Below, in pieces: positions 1 to 9,746 of a stretch of DNA of 62,882 bases. Location: NCBI GenBank assembly GCA_014904845.1, contig MU119503.1, forward strand, positions 1 through 62,882, in the 5' to 3' direction. Made by a program: the position numbers and the translations under genes. Source of the stretch: Acephala macrosclerotiorum. Lineage: Eukaryota; Ascomycota; Leotiomycetes; Helotiales; Mollisiaceae. Below the pieces are notes generated by a model that saw nothing but the letters and a program-made list of their open reading frames with translations, was not told the origin of the DNA and searched no databases. Position 1 is the stretch's first letter. Each line of letters begins with the position of its first letter.

Positions 1-1020
1 TAATAATTATATTATTTATATAAATTTTATTTATTATTAAAAAATTTAACTAAATATTATTTAAAATATATTTATTATAATATTCGTATTAAATTTAAAA
101 TATTAATATTTTATATTATAATAAATATAATTATTTAAATTTTTTTTAATTTATTATTATAAATATAATATAATAATAATATTTATTACGTTTTTTATAT
201 AAATATAAATATTAATTATTTAAAATTAAATTTTTATTTTATTAATTTAAATTATTTAAAATTTAAAAAAAAAATTAAAAAAATTCATTTTATTATAATT
301 AATAAAAAAAATATATAAATTTTTTTTTAAAATTTTAAAATAATAAATTATTAATATATTTAATTATAAATAATTCGTTTAAAATTTTAAATAATTATAT
401 TATTAAATTTTTTATGTAAAACTTTTTAATTATAAAATTAATATTTATTAATTTATATTAATTTTACGTTTATAATATTTAATTAATAATCGTATAATTA
501 AATTTATTTAATATTATTTAAATATATATATATATATATATAATTATAAAACGATTATTATTACAAAATTATTTAAAAACTATATAAATTAATTAATAAT
601 TAAAAAATTAAAAAAAATTAAAATAATATAAATTAAAAAAACTATTAAAAAAAATTATTAAAAAAATTATGTAATAATATATAAAATTAAAATTACGTTT
701 TTATAAATTAATAATTTATAATATTTTATAAATATTTTATAAAGTTTAAAAAATAAAAATTTAATAAAATAATTTTAAAAATATAAAAATTTAAATTATA
801 AAAAAAAATAAAAAAAAAATAATATTTTAAATATAATTAAATATAAAAATTTGTTAATTTTAAAAAAAATAATATAATTTACATAATTTATTGTATTATT
901 AATATTAAAATTAAAAAACTTTTTATAAATATAAATAATTAAAATAAAAAAAAATTAAATTAATAAATAAATATAAAAAGCTTATTATAGTAAATAAATA
1001 TTAAAGTATATTAGTTTAAA
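1..1020. repeat. AT-rich, RIP-saturated block (left edge)
   Basis: Almost pure A/T, with long stretches lacking any G or C. The few remaining cytosines are mostly in CpG (acg, tcg). There is a (TA)n run near 523-541. I see no open frame with protein-like composition. The change to balanced composition at about 1020 is abrupt. This pattern is expected of old repeats fully mutated by RIP; the original element cannot be recognised. Confidence 0.8.
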
Positions 1021-1101
1021 ATCAGACCGTCAAAGGCAAAGCACGGCGTGAGGTACGAGGGACGTCCCACTATATCAATTGATTCGAACTAAGCTGACTA
1101 G

Positions 1102-1138
1102 AGTCCCGTGATACCACGTGTTATATATCACAGGGACT
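1102..1138. repeat. Imperfect hairpin near the isochore edge
   Basis: The arms AGTCCCGTGATA (1102-1113) and TATCACAGGGACT (1126-1138) are inverted copies differing by one inserted base, around a 12-nt loop that contains CACGTG. It lies 80 bp inside the gene island. It may be an end of a lost element or simply a chance stem. Confidence 0.5.
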
Positions 1139-3099
1139 TAATGCGACTATGGTCTTCAAAACACACATCTTATTGGCTAAAGAGTTGAGAGACCAAAGGA
1201 TAAATCAGTAATGAGCACTCCTCAGGGTCTGCTCAGGCAGCTCAGGTAGGTCCAGGTGAGGAGAGGGTTGGTGAGCCGGGGGTGATTAGCGCCTGAGTAG
1301 AAGCAGCCAGATTTACCAACCGACCTTGGGACAAAAGAAAAAAACGTCGTGTTCGACTACCAAAAATAAGCAGACAAATTCACGAAGAAATTTCTTGTGT
1401 AGATTAGGTACCTCAAGTTCTCCTGCGAATTGGGCTATCGCGGTCTAGAACCCCTCCTCGCATATGCGGCTTGGATGACCGGACACTTTGCCACCAGGAT
1501 GTGAGTGTATGTCAGGCCAGCTATACGATCACCTGTGTATGATTGGCACCCGTTCCAAGTCTCCAAACCCACCCTTGAATTGAACGTTGCGTGATGTTTA
1601 GAGGCCAGGATTTCCCCCCTTTCTTTCGCTTAGTGGCTTGAAGATTAGGTAACCTTGACCTCGGCTGATTGGTGAACAGTCTGGGGAAGAGTTGCTGCCT
1701 TCTATCCTCTACCACCTTCGATTACAGTATTGGAAATTCAAGAACAAATGTTTAGTCTTCATGCAGTGACAAATACCAAGCTGAGATAAGTGCCGTGCTT
1801 ACCTTACAGGTACATCGACCTCTAGATTGTAGGATTCGGCAGCTGCACTGTACCGGTATCGCTATGGCATATTGCATCGCATTGGCTTTCAAAAGCACTA
1901 CTTTTCTGTATTCAGGAATGTCCAACATAGTTTCAACGCATATATCGGTAAATCGTTTTGAGATTCTTTCCCCCCCCAAAAAAGAGGTATGCACAAGACA
2001 GGGCAGCTAAGCTCAACACCTTTGCAGACGCAATTTTAACGAATTAGGCCTATTCCAAGCTGCAGTCTTGGCATTTGATTTGAATTCGACATACCGACTT
2101 CGGAATGCCTCCGACTAAATCCAAAAGACCCAACCACTTTGAACGTCAATTCATCAATGTCACCAACTCGGTATTCCTCGACAGAAATGCGCGGACTTCT
2201 GTTCGATCCCAAGCGATGAAAGGGTGTCATAGATGGCGGATACAGAACAAGATAGTGGTCTTGTTAATATCCCTAAGCCAGCCAGACCCATGGCGACACC
2301 GACCGCAAAGGAGCAGACACAGAAGTTAAGAAGCCTTTAAAAGTATTTACACACAAAGCCAGGAACTCCGGCCAGATGCCAACAGGTACGGCTCTTCTGT
2401 CAAATCCAGCCATGCTAGAGAGAAAGATCCTGGACTTAATAGGAAGGCACACACAGAAGAACAATTTATAGTGCTTACAGGTTACTGAATAGTCTCAACC
2501 TAATCACCGCCAACAGTATTGGGAAATCACCAGCTTCTGACATGATGGACCCATTTGACTCTCTGTCTCTACTCCTGAACTCCAGAACCCAAATCTTACT
2601 TCACCACGATTGCAAGTAGACCCTTTTCAAGCTGGAAAACTAGAACATTTCGAATCAATTCTTTATTTGGGAAGAAGCAGAGCGTAGGCTAACAGAGAAT
2701 TAACCGTCAATCAACGATTGCACTCGTCTTGGCTGATGATGCCAATGCGGAAAGGGCTTTTTAGCCCAGCCGTCCACGATGCAGCACTCTTGCATGTATC
2801 ATGACTCAGCTGATTAGAACAGGCTTCAAATGGATCGCTCGAAAGTATGGCTGTTCACTTGAAAGGCTTGGAACAAATGGTTAATCTGAGAGGGGGCGTG
2901 GAGGAAAGATGTTTCAATCCTCATGTTCGACGGCTGGTGTCATGGTGAGGACTTTGCCTCTGCATCCCGATCTGCAAGATATTAATATGGAATAGGACTG
3001 ATCTCTATTGTTCGAATGCTCTGTCACAACCGGCCCGATTTTCGCCCCTCTCAGTCGCCATAGCTCCAGTGACCCAGCGAGTCAATACGAGTTTCGAGC

Positions 3100-3417
3100 A
3101 TGACGACTTTCAAGCTTCATTCATTGATAGTTCCTCGGCTCTACCGATGCTCGCATCAGATCAATCACTTCTCGATTGGACGTTATCCGAAGTCCGAGCG
3201 ATCTCTCTCTCCCTACAAAATGCATGAAACGGTCCCACCCATCTACAAGAAGACATTTGGTACAGCGATAGAGTCTACTATTCTCAATCCCTACGAAAGC
3301 AGTGCTCTAGACTTTCACTCCAGACTTTTTGAAGAACTAACCACGGAGCTTGAAAATATCCACTTTAAGCCTTTGCAAGGGTTTTATAACGTTTATAAAG
3401 GCTTTGAAACTATGTAA
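3100..3417 (+). CDS. Small hypothetical protein, 105 aa (doubtful)
   Basis: An uninterrupted ATG-initiated frame of 105 codons with normal base composition. I recognise no family, signal peptide or membrane segment. The C-terminal third is acidic then aromatic (ELTTELENIHF, GFYNVYKGFETM). The frame stops just before the degenerate tandem repeat at 3451, and related TTTATAAAGG-type sequence already appears in its last codons, so the end may be repeat-derived. It could be a genuine small gene, a gene fragment or a chance frame. Confidence 0.25.
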   Translation: MTTFKLHSLIVPRLYRCSHQINHFSIGRYPKSERSLSPYKMHETVPPIYKKTFGTAIESTILNPYESSALDFHSRLFEELTTELENIHFKPLQGFYNVYKGFETM

Positions 3418-3450
3418 AGGGGGTAAATAAGCTTCCGTATACTTTCGTAA

Positions 3451-3596
3451 AGGTTAAAATCAAGGATTAATGCCACCCGAGAAGATTCCGAACACTTGTA
3501 GGGGTTAAAAAAACAAGGGTTAAAGCCACTCGAGAACTTGTAAAAGTTAAAACTAAGGGTTAAAGCTACCCGAGGAGATTCCGAGCACTTGTAAAA
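3451..3596. repeat. Degenerate tandem repeat, about 3 copies
   Basis: Three successive copies of a unit built as GTTAAA..AAGGRTTAA..GCYACYCGAG(RAGATTCCGAR)CACTTGTA begin near 3451, 3503 and 3545. The middle copy lacks the roughly 12-bp segment GAGATTCCGAGC. Units are 42-52 bp. This is a short minisatellite-like array in non-coding DNA. Confidence 0.65.
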
Positions 3597-3930
3597 AAGC
3601 CTTTGTTTTTCGGAATACTTTGGGCCGGTTGAAAAAAAGTTGCTAAACGTGCTTTGGACGTGCTTTTAAGTCCATTTTCTTAAATATTAACGTTAAAAAA
3701 ACGAGGATAAAAAGAATCATTCTAAAATCCAAAGTTTAGTTTGAGTAGGTCCTTGTGCGTGGGTATAATGGGCGTGGGCGGGTGTGCAGGCATAGGCAGG
3801 AGAAGAGAGGAGAGACTTAGAGGATTGAGAGCTTTCTGGGAAATGAAGAGTGGATTTTTAGCTTGCTATGCTGCGCAGAGCCTCAAATTGGCCCCCTTGC
3901 TTGGCGCGCCCTAGTCGCAAATGAGAGCAC

Positions 3931-3986
3931 CCAATCAGAGGCCCTCCTCAGCCGTCTGTGCTCTCACCTATTTTTTTGCATAAAAG
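3931..3986 (+). promoter_or_regulatory. Orphan CCAAT + TATA-like promoter arrangement
   Basis: CCAATCAGAG at 3931 is followed about 45 bp later by GCATAAAAG (3978-3986) and then a CT-rich stretch, a typical fungal core-promoter look. No coding frame of useful length follows, so it may drive a non-coding RNA, belong to a decayed gene, or be chance. Confidence 0.25.
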
Positions 3987-5391
3987 TCTGGAGCATGCTT
4001 TCTTAGGGAATACTGCCTCCTTCAGGTTCTGCATAACCCCGAAACGAGCCAACTTGACGTTGCGATCTGGATTGCAGCTCTGATATATTGTTCGGCTTGC
4101 TTTCGAGACCTCAGCTTCAGCTTTCGGGTTGTGGGAGAGACTGTTGTGCGTTTGCGAGGTGTACTTGAAGGCGTACTGTGTGAAGAGTCATCATATGACG
4201 ATCAAACTGCGAATAGATTCTTCTGGGTTTTGATGGTTGGTGGTATGGCAATAGAAGTATCAGTTGAGAGGGCAAAAGGAGTGGTATTGTGATGTCTAAT
4301 CTGCCCGTCTAGCTAAGTGGGAATGTTCTCTTAATAAAGTGAATTCACTAGTGCATCCAGTCCGGCTGAGACAACCCATATGAGCCGATGCTCGATCGAG
4401 CGTGAGACCTCATCCTCACATTGATCGCTGTCTCAGTGCATTCTCCACCAATATCACCTGAATACGAGTTCTCAACTGACAAGAAGGAAAGGGGGCAAGA
4501 TCTTGGTTCAAGACCAATTTGAGGAGCTTGTCGGGTATGGCTTCACATGCTGCGGGTTGGTAGAGTGCGAAGACTGTCCTTGAAGTCGTAGCTTGGCAAT
4601 CTGAGCTGGATTCGTTTGGCATACGGCTCTGGAGGGAAGCTTTTGACTAATTGGACTAACTATTACAGTAATTTTCTCGAACTTCAAGTAACAGCAAAGT
4701 TCCACTGTACCTCGATATGCCCGCACTTGCTAAGAGGCGTGACAAAGCAGCGGCCGTTATGCTGCTCATGACAGCTTAGGTAACAAATATTTGATTTGAT
4801 GATGACGATGATGTCAAAATAACGAAGAGCAAACTCCTGAAACGGGAAAATGATTCGCTTACTGTAACCGATACCGGTGTCTCTCCGGGTCTTGGAAAAT
4901 GCTAGTCAAGTTAGCACCAGGCAGATTTGTGATTGCAAATTCACGTGACCACAATCTCGACAGTCTGACACCATCCCTCCTGGGTCTCCTGCTCTGATGT
5001 GAGACGTTTCATCAGTCACACTTCTTAGGAGTGAGGTCCTATGTGTGACGTCGCTCGTGCTTTGATCATCATTCATGACTAGATACACATGCAGGGATTG
5101 CCATTACCCCATGCGGCAATTTTGCCCTCCTATTCCAGCCACGCTAATAAGCGAGGCCAGCACCTGCCGGAAAGTTCTCCTTCCCCACGATTAGAAAGCA
5201 CGATGATTGGCATATGATTACTGCCCCCTCCTTCTTCCAACCCGAGTAAGCTTTTCCGTGATCAGCCTCATCGGCGTTTACTCGAAAGGTCTCACGGCGC
5301 TTTCCAGCTGCAAACAAAAATTGATTGGCCGAACGATTACCAAAACCAGGAAAAGGTGACTTCTTGGGAAATACTCAAGGTTGAACAGTAG

Positions 5392-5397
5392 TATATA
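5392..5397 (+). promoter_or_regulatory. TATA-like box of the hydrolase pseudogene
   Basis: TATATA about 100 bp upstream of the ATG at 5497, followed by a pyrimidine-rich leader and CAAAATG at the start. The same spacing recurs at 8011 and 35192. Confidence 0.45.
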
Positions 5398-5628
5398 TGA
5401 GCTGTCGATATTCCATTCCAGTCTTGTTTCCAGTCTCACTGATCCTTATACGCAGAAACCTTTCTCCAATTCTTCAACCTCAAATCAAAACTCAAAATGT
5501 CGACTCAACAGACAGCAGAGACGCAGCACATCAACGTCAACGGTATCAAAGTGGCTTATCGTCTCTTTGGTAAAGTCACTGGTACTCCACTTCTCTTCAA
5601 TCAGCATTTCCGCGGAACGATGGATCAC

Positions 5629-5631
5629 TAG
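5629..5631 (+). other. Premature TAG in the hydrolase (codon 45)
   Basis: In-frame stop upstream of all catalytic residues and 330 bp away from the transposon. The base change needed (TGG to TAG) fits C-to-T at a CpA site on the minus strand. Confidence 0.8.
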
Positions 5632-5952
5632 GATCCTCTCCTGATCAACACTCTCGTCAAGAGCCGTCCAATTCTCCTCTTCGACAATTACGGAGTTGGT
5701 AAAAGCTCTGGCAATGTACCCGAAACGCTCGCAGAGTGGGCAGAAATCGCCACTGATCTCGTTAAAGCTCTCAACTTCAAGCAAGTCGACGTCTTCGGCT
5801 TCTCAATGGGCGGAATGGTCGCGCAGATGATTACTCTCAACGCACCAGACATCGTACGGAGACTTATCATCGGTGGTTCCAGCCCCAGCTATGGTGAAGG
5901 AATTGTTCCCGGACCAGACTGGCCTTTCCCAATGTTGATGAATGCTTCCACT

Positions 5953-5960
5953 CCAGAAGA
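5953..5960. repeat. Target-site duplication, left copy (CCAGAAGA)
   Basis: Direct repeat of the 8 bp at 7176-7183, bracketing the inverted-repeat element. Confidence 0.85.
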
Positions 5961-7175
5961 TAGGCTGCTCGCAAAAAAACCATGGGGTGTGGAGTCCCAT
6001 TTCTACCCCACCCCATAGGGTAGATCTAGATGGAGTTTTTTTTTAAGAGTTCTCTACGAGTAAAGTTCTATTTTTAGTCCTCTACTTATAAAGCTCTATA
6101 GGGCCTCATTTAAAAATATAATATTTATAAAATATAATATTATCGTTTTAAATTAAAATTAGTTTAATTATTTAATTAAACTAAAAATATATTAAATAAT
6201 TTGATATTTAATATTTTTAGTTTTTTAAGCAAAATTTTACGTAGTTTATAAATACGTAAAATAATTTTAAATTTATTATAATATTTATTAATTTAATTAA
6301 TAAATAATTAATAAATTAAAATTTTAAAATTATTTAAATTTAAAACTTTAAATTAAATTATATGTAAATAGTTTTCAATTTTTTAATTTATAAATCGATT
6401 TTTTCGATTTTTGAAATATAAATATATAAATATAAAACTTTTAAAATGATTCGATTAAATTGTAAAAATATTAAAAATAAAAATAAATTAATTTTCTCGA
6501 TTTTCGAAATATAAATATATAAATACAAATTTTTTAAATCGATTTAATTAAATTTAAAATCGATTAAATAATTATTAAATAAACGAGTAAATCGCGAAAA
6601 TATCGAAAATGAAAATAAATATATTTAAAATTAAACGTTTAAAAATTTAAAACTCGAAACTCGAAAATTCGACATTTGAAAATTTAACGTTTAAAAATTT
6701 AATACTCGAAAACTTAACTCGAAATATATTATAATATACGATATAATAATAAATATATAATTTTAGTTTTTATTTATTTAAAATTATTATCGTAATTTTT
6801 TATTTTTTATTTTTATTATTATTATAACGTTTATTATAATAAAATATATTTTTAGTTTAATTACGTAATTTAATTGATTTTAATTCGAAACGATAATATT
6901 AATTTAATTTTATATTATTATAATAAATTATATTTAAAAACTTTAATTATAATTGTATTTATTTTATAATATTTATTATTTTATTAATTTTTTTAAATTA
7001 AATTTTAATAAATATATTTATATTTTTATACAATTTATGCATTTTCTATAAAGGCCCTATAAAACTCATAGGGGATCCGTGGGTAGAGGATTAATATATT
7101 TTCGTTTTATGGGAGACCCGTGAGTAAGGGAGAAATTTTAAAACTCTACCCCATGGGTCCCCCACGAGCAGCCTA
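5961..7175. mobile_element. hAT-like non-autonomous TIR element (1215 bp)
   Basis: The ends are inverted copies: TAGGCTGCTCG (5961-5971) against CGAGCAGCCTA (7165-7175). Similarity continues inward through ACCCATGGGGTAGAG-type sequence and TATAGGGCCT to about 6110 on the left and 7050 on the right, and again at 6136-6192 versus 6842-6900. An 8-bp duplication, CCAGAAGA, flanks it (5953-5960 and 7176-7183). Removing the element plus one duplicate restores the hydrolase frame, which strongly supports these limits. An 8-bp duplication and TA-starting ends point to the hAT superfamily. It has no transposase frame. The interior is extremely AT-rich with CpG-restricted cytosines, so it appears RIP-mutated while the host gene is nearly clean. 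Confidence 0.85.
6395..6560. repeat. Internal direct repeat of the hAT-like element
   Basis: TCGATTTTYGAAATATAAATATATAAATA-type sequence occurs at about 6402 and again about 95 bp later at about 6496, each followed by related AAATYGATTYRATTAAATT sequence. It is a two-copy tandem duplication inside the insertion. Confidence 0.55.
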
Positions 7176-7183
7176 CCAGAAGA
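7176..7183. repeat. Target-site duplication, right copy (CCAGAAGA)
   Basis: Second copy of the 8-bp hydrolase target. The coding frame resumes immediately after it. Confidence 0.85.
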
Positions 7184-7601
7184 AGCAAAAGACGCCTTCT
7201 TGAGCACATTCTACACCCACTTTGAATCGAAACAACGACTTGGTCGAGAATGGTGGGCTCGCATGAACAAACGGACTGGAGATCGTTCACTATACGTCAA
7301 TCCCGAACAAACAGCTCGACAAGACGGCGCCGCAGGAAGATGGTTCAATCCGGAGAATGAAGGAACAGGCTCATACAATCGACTTCATGAATTGAAGATG
7401 CCAGTTTTCATCGCGAATGGAGATGAGGATATTATTGTTCCGACTGAGAACAGTATTGTCATGTACAGGATCTTGCAGAAATCGAATAGTAACGCGCATT
7501 TGCATATCTACCCTGATACAGGGCATAGGTTCTTGAACGAGTACGCCGAGATGTTTGCTGCTCATGTTGCGCTGTTTTTGAATATGGAGAGGGTGGTCTG
7601 A

Positions 7602-8116
7602 TCATGCCTAGACTTGGAAGCATCGAGCTCACTGATACATACTTTTGCTGATGAGTATCAAAAGCAAATGATTGAATAGGTTCAGATGTTGTACACAATA
7701 ATGTGCAACACACGTGCTTGCAAGCAAAGTTGAGGTCCAATTAGGCTGTTGAGTTCAAATCGTGGCGCGGCAAGCAGCTGCCCTCCGCATCAGGAGACTT
7801 TCTTTATCGCGCGACTTCTCGACAATGCATTGAACTTTGAAAACCAAAATCCAATCACCTTCATTTAGACATCTTATTGGATATATTCAATCGATTCTGG
7901 TTGGCTACCTGATCAACATCGCGGGGTGTCTTGAAGTGTCGTGAGGCTTCCGAAAGTGGCGTGACATTCAAGCAGCCGATCCCCTCCACCCCCACGACCC
8001 ATCTACGCACTATAAAACCCCTGATACAAAGCACACTATTCCCAAACCAACATACGTCCACAATCTGATAACTCATCAACCTTACGAAGCAAACCCGCAT
8101 CAACCTCAAATTCAAT
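7602..8116. other. Intergenic region, hydrolase to ankyrin gene
   Basis: Non-coding. It contains the hydrolase 3' region and the ankyrin-gene promoter: TATAAAA at 8011-8017, about 105 bp before the ATG at 8117, with a C/A-rich leader after it. Nothing else recognisable. Confidence 0.6.
8011..8017 (+). promoter_or_regulatory. TATA box of the ankyrin-repeat gene
   Basis: TATAAAA lies 106 bp upstream of the ATG and is followed by a pyrimidine- and A-rich leader ending CAATATGG, a reasonable fungal start context. Confidence 0.55.
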
Positions 8117-9121
8117 ATGGATATCATCGGCCAAGTAGCCCCCGTCGTAATCCAAGAAGCAACAAAATACATCAGCAAACGCACCGCCACCCCCGGCTCC
8201 GAACTCGCCACCCTCTGTTCCACCAACGACACCGCCTCCATCCACAAACTCCTCGAACGCGACCCAGACATCAACCGCGGCCCCGGTCTCATCGCCGCCG
8301 CCTCAGCCGGTAATCTCTCAGCTCTCGATCTATTGCTCGAACCACCGCCTGAACCAAAATCTCGCCATGGGAGTCATCATCATAAACCTCTCAAGATTGA
8401 TTTAGATGTTTGGTCGAGTGGTATAACGCCGTTGCTGGCTGCTGTGAGGAATAAACATTTCAAGACGACGAAATTACTGCTTGAGGAGGGAGCGGATCCG
8501 GATCTTTGTCCAAAATCTGGGATCACGGGCCTTCAGGAGGCGAGTCAGGCTGGAGATCTGGATATCGTTCGTATCCTCTTACTTTACGGCGCGAACGTAA
8601 ATCATCAAGATCATTGCGGAGACACGCCTTTGATCGTAGCTTCTCGCTGGGGCCACGCCAAGACAGCAAGATGTCTACTCCAAAATGGCGCGAGGATCAA
8701 TGAGTGTAACGACAAAGGAAGCACGCCACTCTCGGTAGCTGCTCGTCATGACTACGAAGACGTGATTGAGGAATTACTGAGTCCGAGATGGGAGGGAAGT
8801 GGTGGAAAGGGTACGAGGGTCAATGTGAATCGGCGTGATAAGAAAGGACGCACGGCGTTACATAGGGCGGTGGAAGGGATTTGGCTGTTGGATGGGGTGA
8901 GGAGTGAAAGGAAGGAAGATGTTGTGAGGATTTTGCTAGAGGCTGGGGCAGATCCAAGCATTAGGGATAAGGATGGGAAGACACCAGCTGAGAGGGTGAG
9001 GTGGTTGACTGGGGGTGAGGAGTTGAAGAGATTGTTGAGTGAGGGGGCCGTGAAGGAAGGGAAGAAACCTGCGAGCTCGAGACCGAGGGAAAGAACGCAT
9101 TCAAGGTCGAATACTTTCTAA
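8117..9121 (+). CDS. Ankyrin-repeat protein, 334 aa
   Basis: Single-exon gene. After a short N-terminal segment (1-30), ankyrin repeats run from about 30 to 310. The clearest consensus stretches are SGITPLLAAVRNKHFKTTKL (101-120), SGITGLQEASQAGDLDIVRI (134-153), CGDTPLIVASRWGHAKTARC (167-186), KGSTPLSVAARHDYEDVIEE (200-219) and KGRTALHRAVEG (243-254). Insertions of about 15 residues interrupt the second repeat (PPPEPKSRHGSHHHK) and the last repeats. The C-terminus (311-334) is basic and Ser/Arg-rich. There is no signal peptide or membrane segment, so it is probably a cytosolic or nuclear scaffold; the partner is unknown. The first 70 codons are strongly C-ending while later codons are G/T-ending, an odd shift within one exon. 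ATG context and TATA spacing support this start. Confidence 0.88.
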   Translation: MDIIGQVAPVVIQEATKYISKRTATPGSELATLCSTNDTASIHKLLERDPDINRGPGLIAAASAGNLSALDLLLEPPPEPKSRHGSHHHKPLKIDLDVWSSGITPLLAAVRNKHFKTTKLLLEEGADPDLCPKSGITGLQEASQAGDLDIVRILLLYGANVNHQDHCGDTPLIVASRWGHAKTARCLLQNGARINECNDKGSTPLSVAARHDYEDVIEELLSPRWEGSGGKGTRVNVNRRDKKGRTALHRAVEGIWLLDGVRSERKEDVVRILLEAGADPSIRDKDGKTPAERVRWLTGGEELKRLLSEGAVKEGKKPASSRPRERTHSRSNTF

Positions 9122-9746
9122 ACTAGTAATGGGAATGCTACTGTTTCTGTGTAGGTAGTAAATCTTGCGTTGATTTCGGGACGGTATTGGGAAAGGCGAC
9201 AGGCGACAGATGTGACTACCAAATTTAGATAGCCAGAAAGAATGAAATTTGACTTTTGACCCGAACCACCGATTATGACTCATTCCTCGAAACCGGCAGA
9301 AGTAACTTCTGTTGTTTGATAGCGAACTAATTGATCAACCTTTCATAATCCCTATACAACTCCACTATATCATATTCCAAATTGAACGCGAGCAAATTAA
9401 ATCGCTGAGACAGCCGCTTTTACCGAGGATGCGACAAGCTTTATCTTAAACCTGGCCTTCGTCCGTCCAAATATCACTACACCAATGTTGGCCAGCGTGT
9501 GACTTTACCAACGTGACTTGGCCAACGTAGGCTAATAAACAGCCATTCAAATACGCTGCCTCTTTGAGAATGAGACCAGAAGACTCGTGGGTGGGCTATC
9601 CGTGTGTAGGCCCCGCCTCTCACTAGCCCTCGTGACAGCTCTGAGTCGATCACATGCTATTGAGGAGACATGATAAAGCTAAGGTGTTGAGGGATCACGA
9701 GGGTGACACTTAATTCAATCTGTTTGTATGTGCTTCATATAATAGA
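9122..9746. other. Intergenic region between convergent genes
   Basis: 3' regions of the ankyrin gene (+) and the kinase pseudogene (-). It contains a short imperfect repeat of TTGGCCARCGT / CCAACGTGACTTGGCCAACGT around 9487-9530. No gene or RNA recognised. Confidence 0.6.

Larger units (their letters stand above)
1021..5390. other. GC-balanced stretch without a convincing gene
   Basis: Composition is that of normal fungal gene space, but both strands carry only short, stop-broken frames with no recognisable family. It contains a hairpin (1102-1138), a small ORF (3100-3417), a degenerate tandem repeat (3451-3596) and an orphan CCAAT/TATA arrangement (3931-3986). It could hold non-coding transcripts, decayed genes or small unrecognised genes. 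Confidence 0.5.
5497..7601 (+). pseudogene. Alpha/beta hydrolase pseudogene, nonsense codon plus transposon insertion
   Basis: Two collinear halves of one alpha/beta-hydrolase-fold protein: 5497-5960 and 7184-7601. They are separated by a 1.2-kb element plus its target duplication. Leaving these out, the frame continues exactly (882 nt, 293 codons), the usual size for the family. The nucleophile elbow GFSMGG is at residues 101-106 (Ser103); the likely acid Asp is in GDED (235-237) and the His in TGHRF (His269). A TAG at 5629-5631 (codon 45) stands where the family usually has Trp in an H-F-R-G-x-x-D-x-W-D context. TGG to TAG reads as CpA to TpA on the other strand, a RIP-type change. The enzyme would be a soluble serine hydrolase or haloperoxidase-like protein of unknown substrate. 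No introns are seen. Two independent lesions make it non-functional unless alternative transcripts exist. Confidence 0.9.

Noticed and set aside
2233..2469. Possible relic exon(s) on the plus strand (a short ATG frame at 2233 and an open stretch in another frame about 2275-2469)
   Set aside because: The stretches look mildly protein-like, but no splice set joins them into a credible gene and no family is recognised.
5962..7174. Alternative reading: insertion at the centre of a host palindrome (GGCTGCTCG/CGAGCAGCC), or TA target duplication
   Set aside because: The 8-bp direct repeat CCAGAAGA just outside the palindromic arms, plus exact frame restoration, explains the structure better: the arms belong to the element.
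7750..7790. tRNA-like B-box (GTTCAAATC) near 7755
   Set aside because: No matching A-box or acceptor/anticodon stems could be folded around it; no tRNA gene found in the window.
7861..8292. Antisense 143-codon frame over the ankyrin gene start
   Set aside because: It overlaps the well-supported ankyrin CDS and promoter and its composition mirrors the C-rich sense codons.
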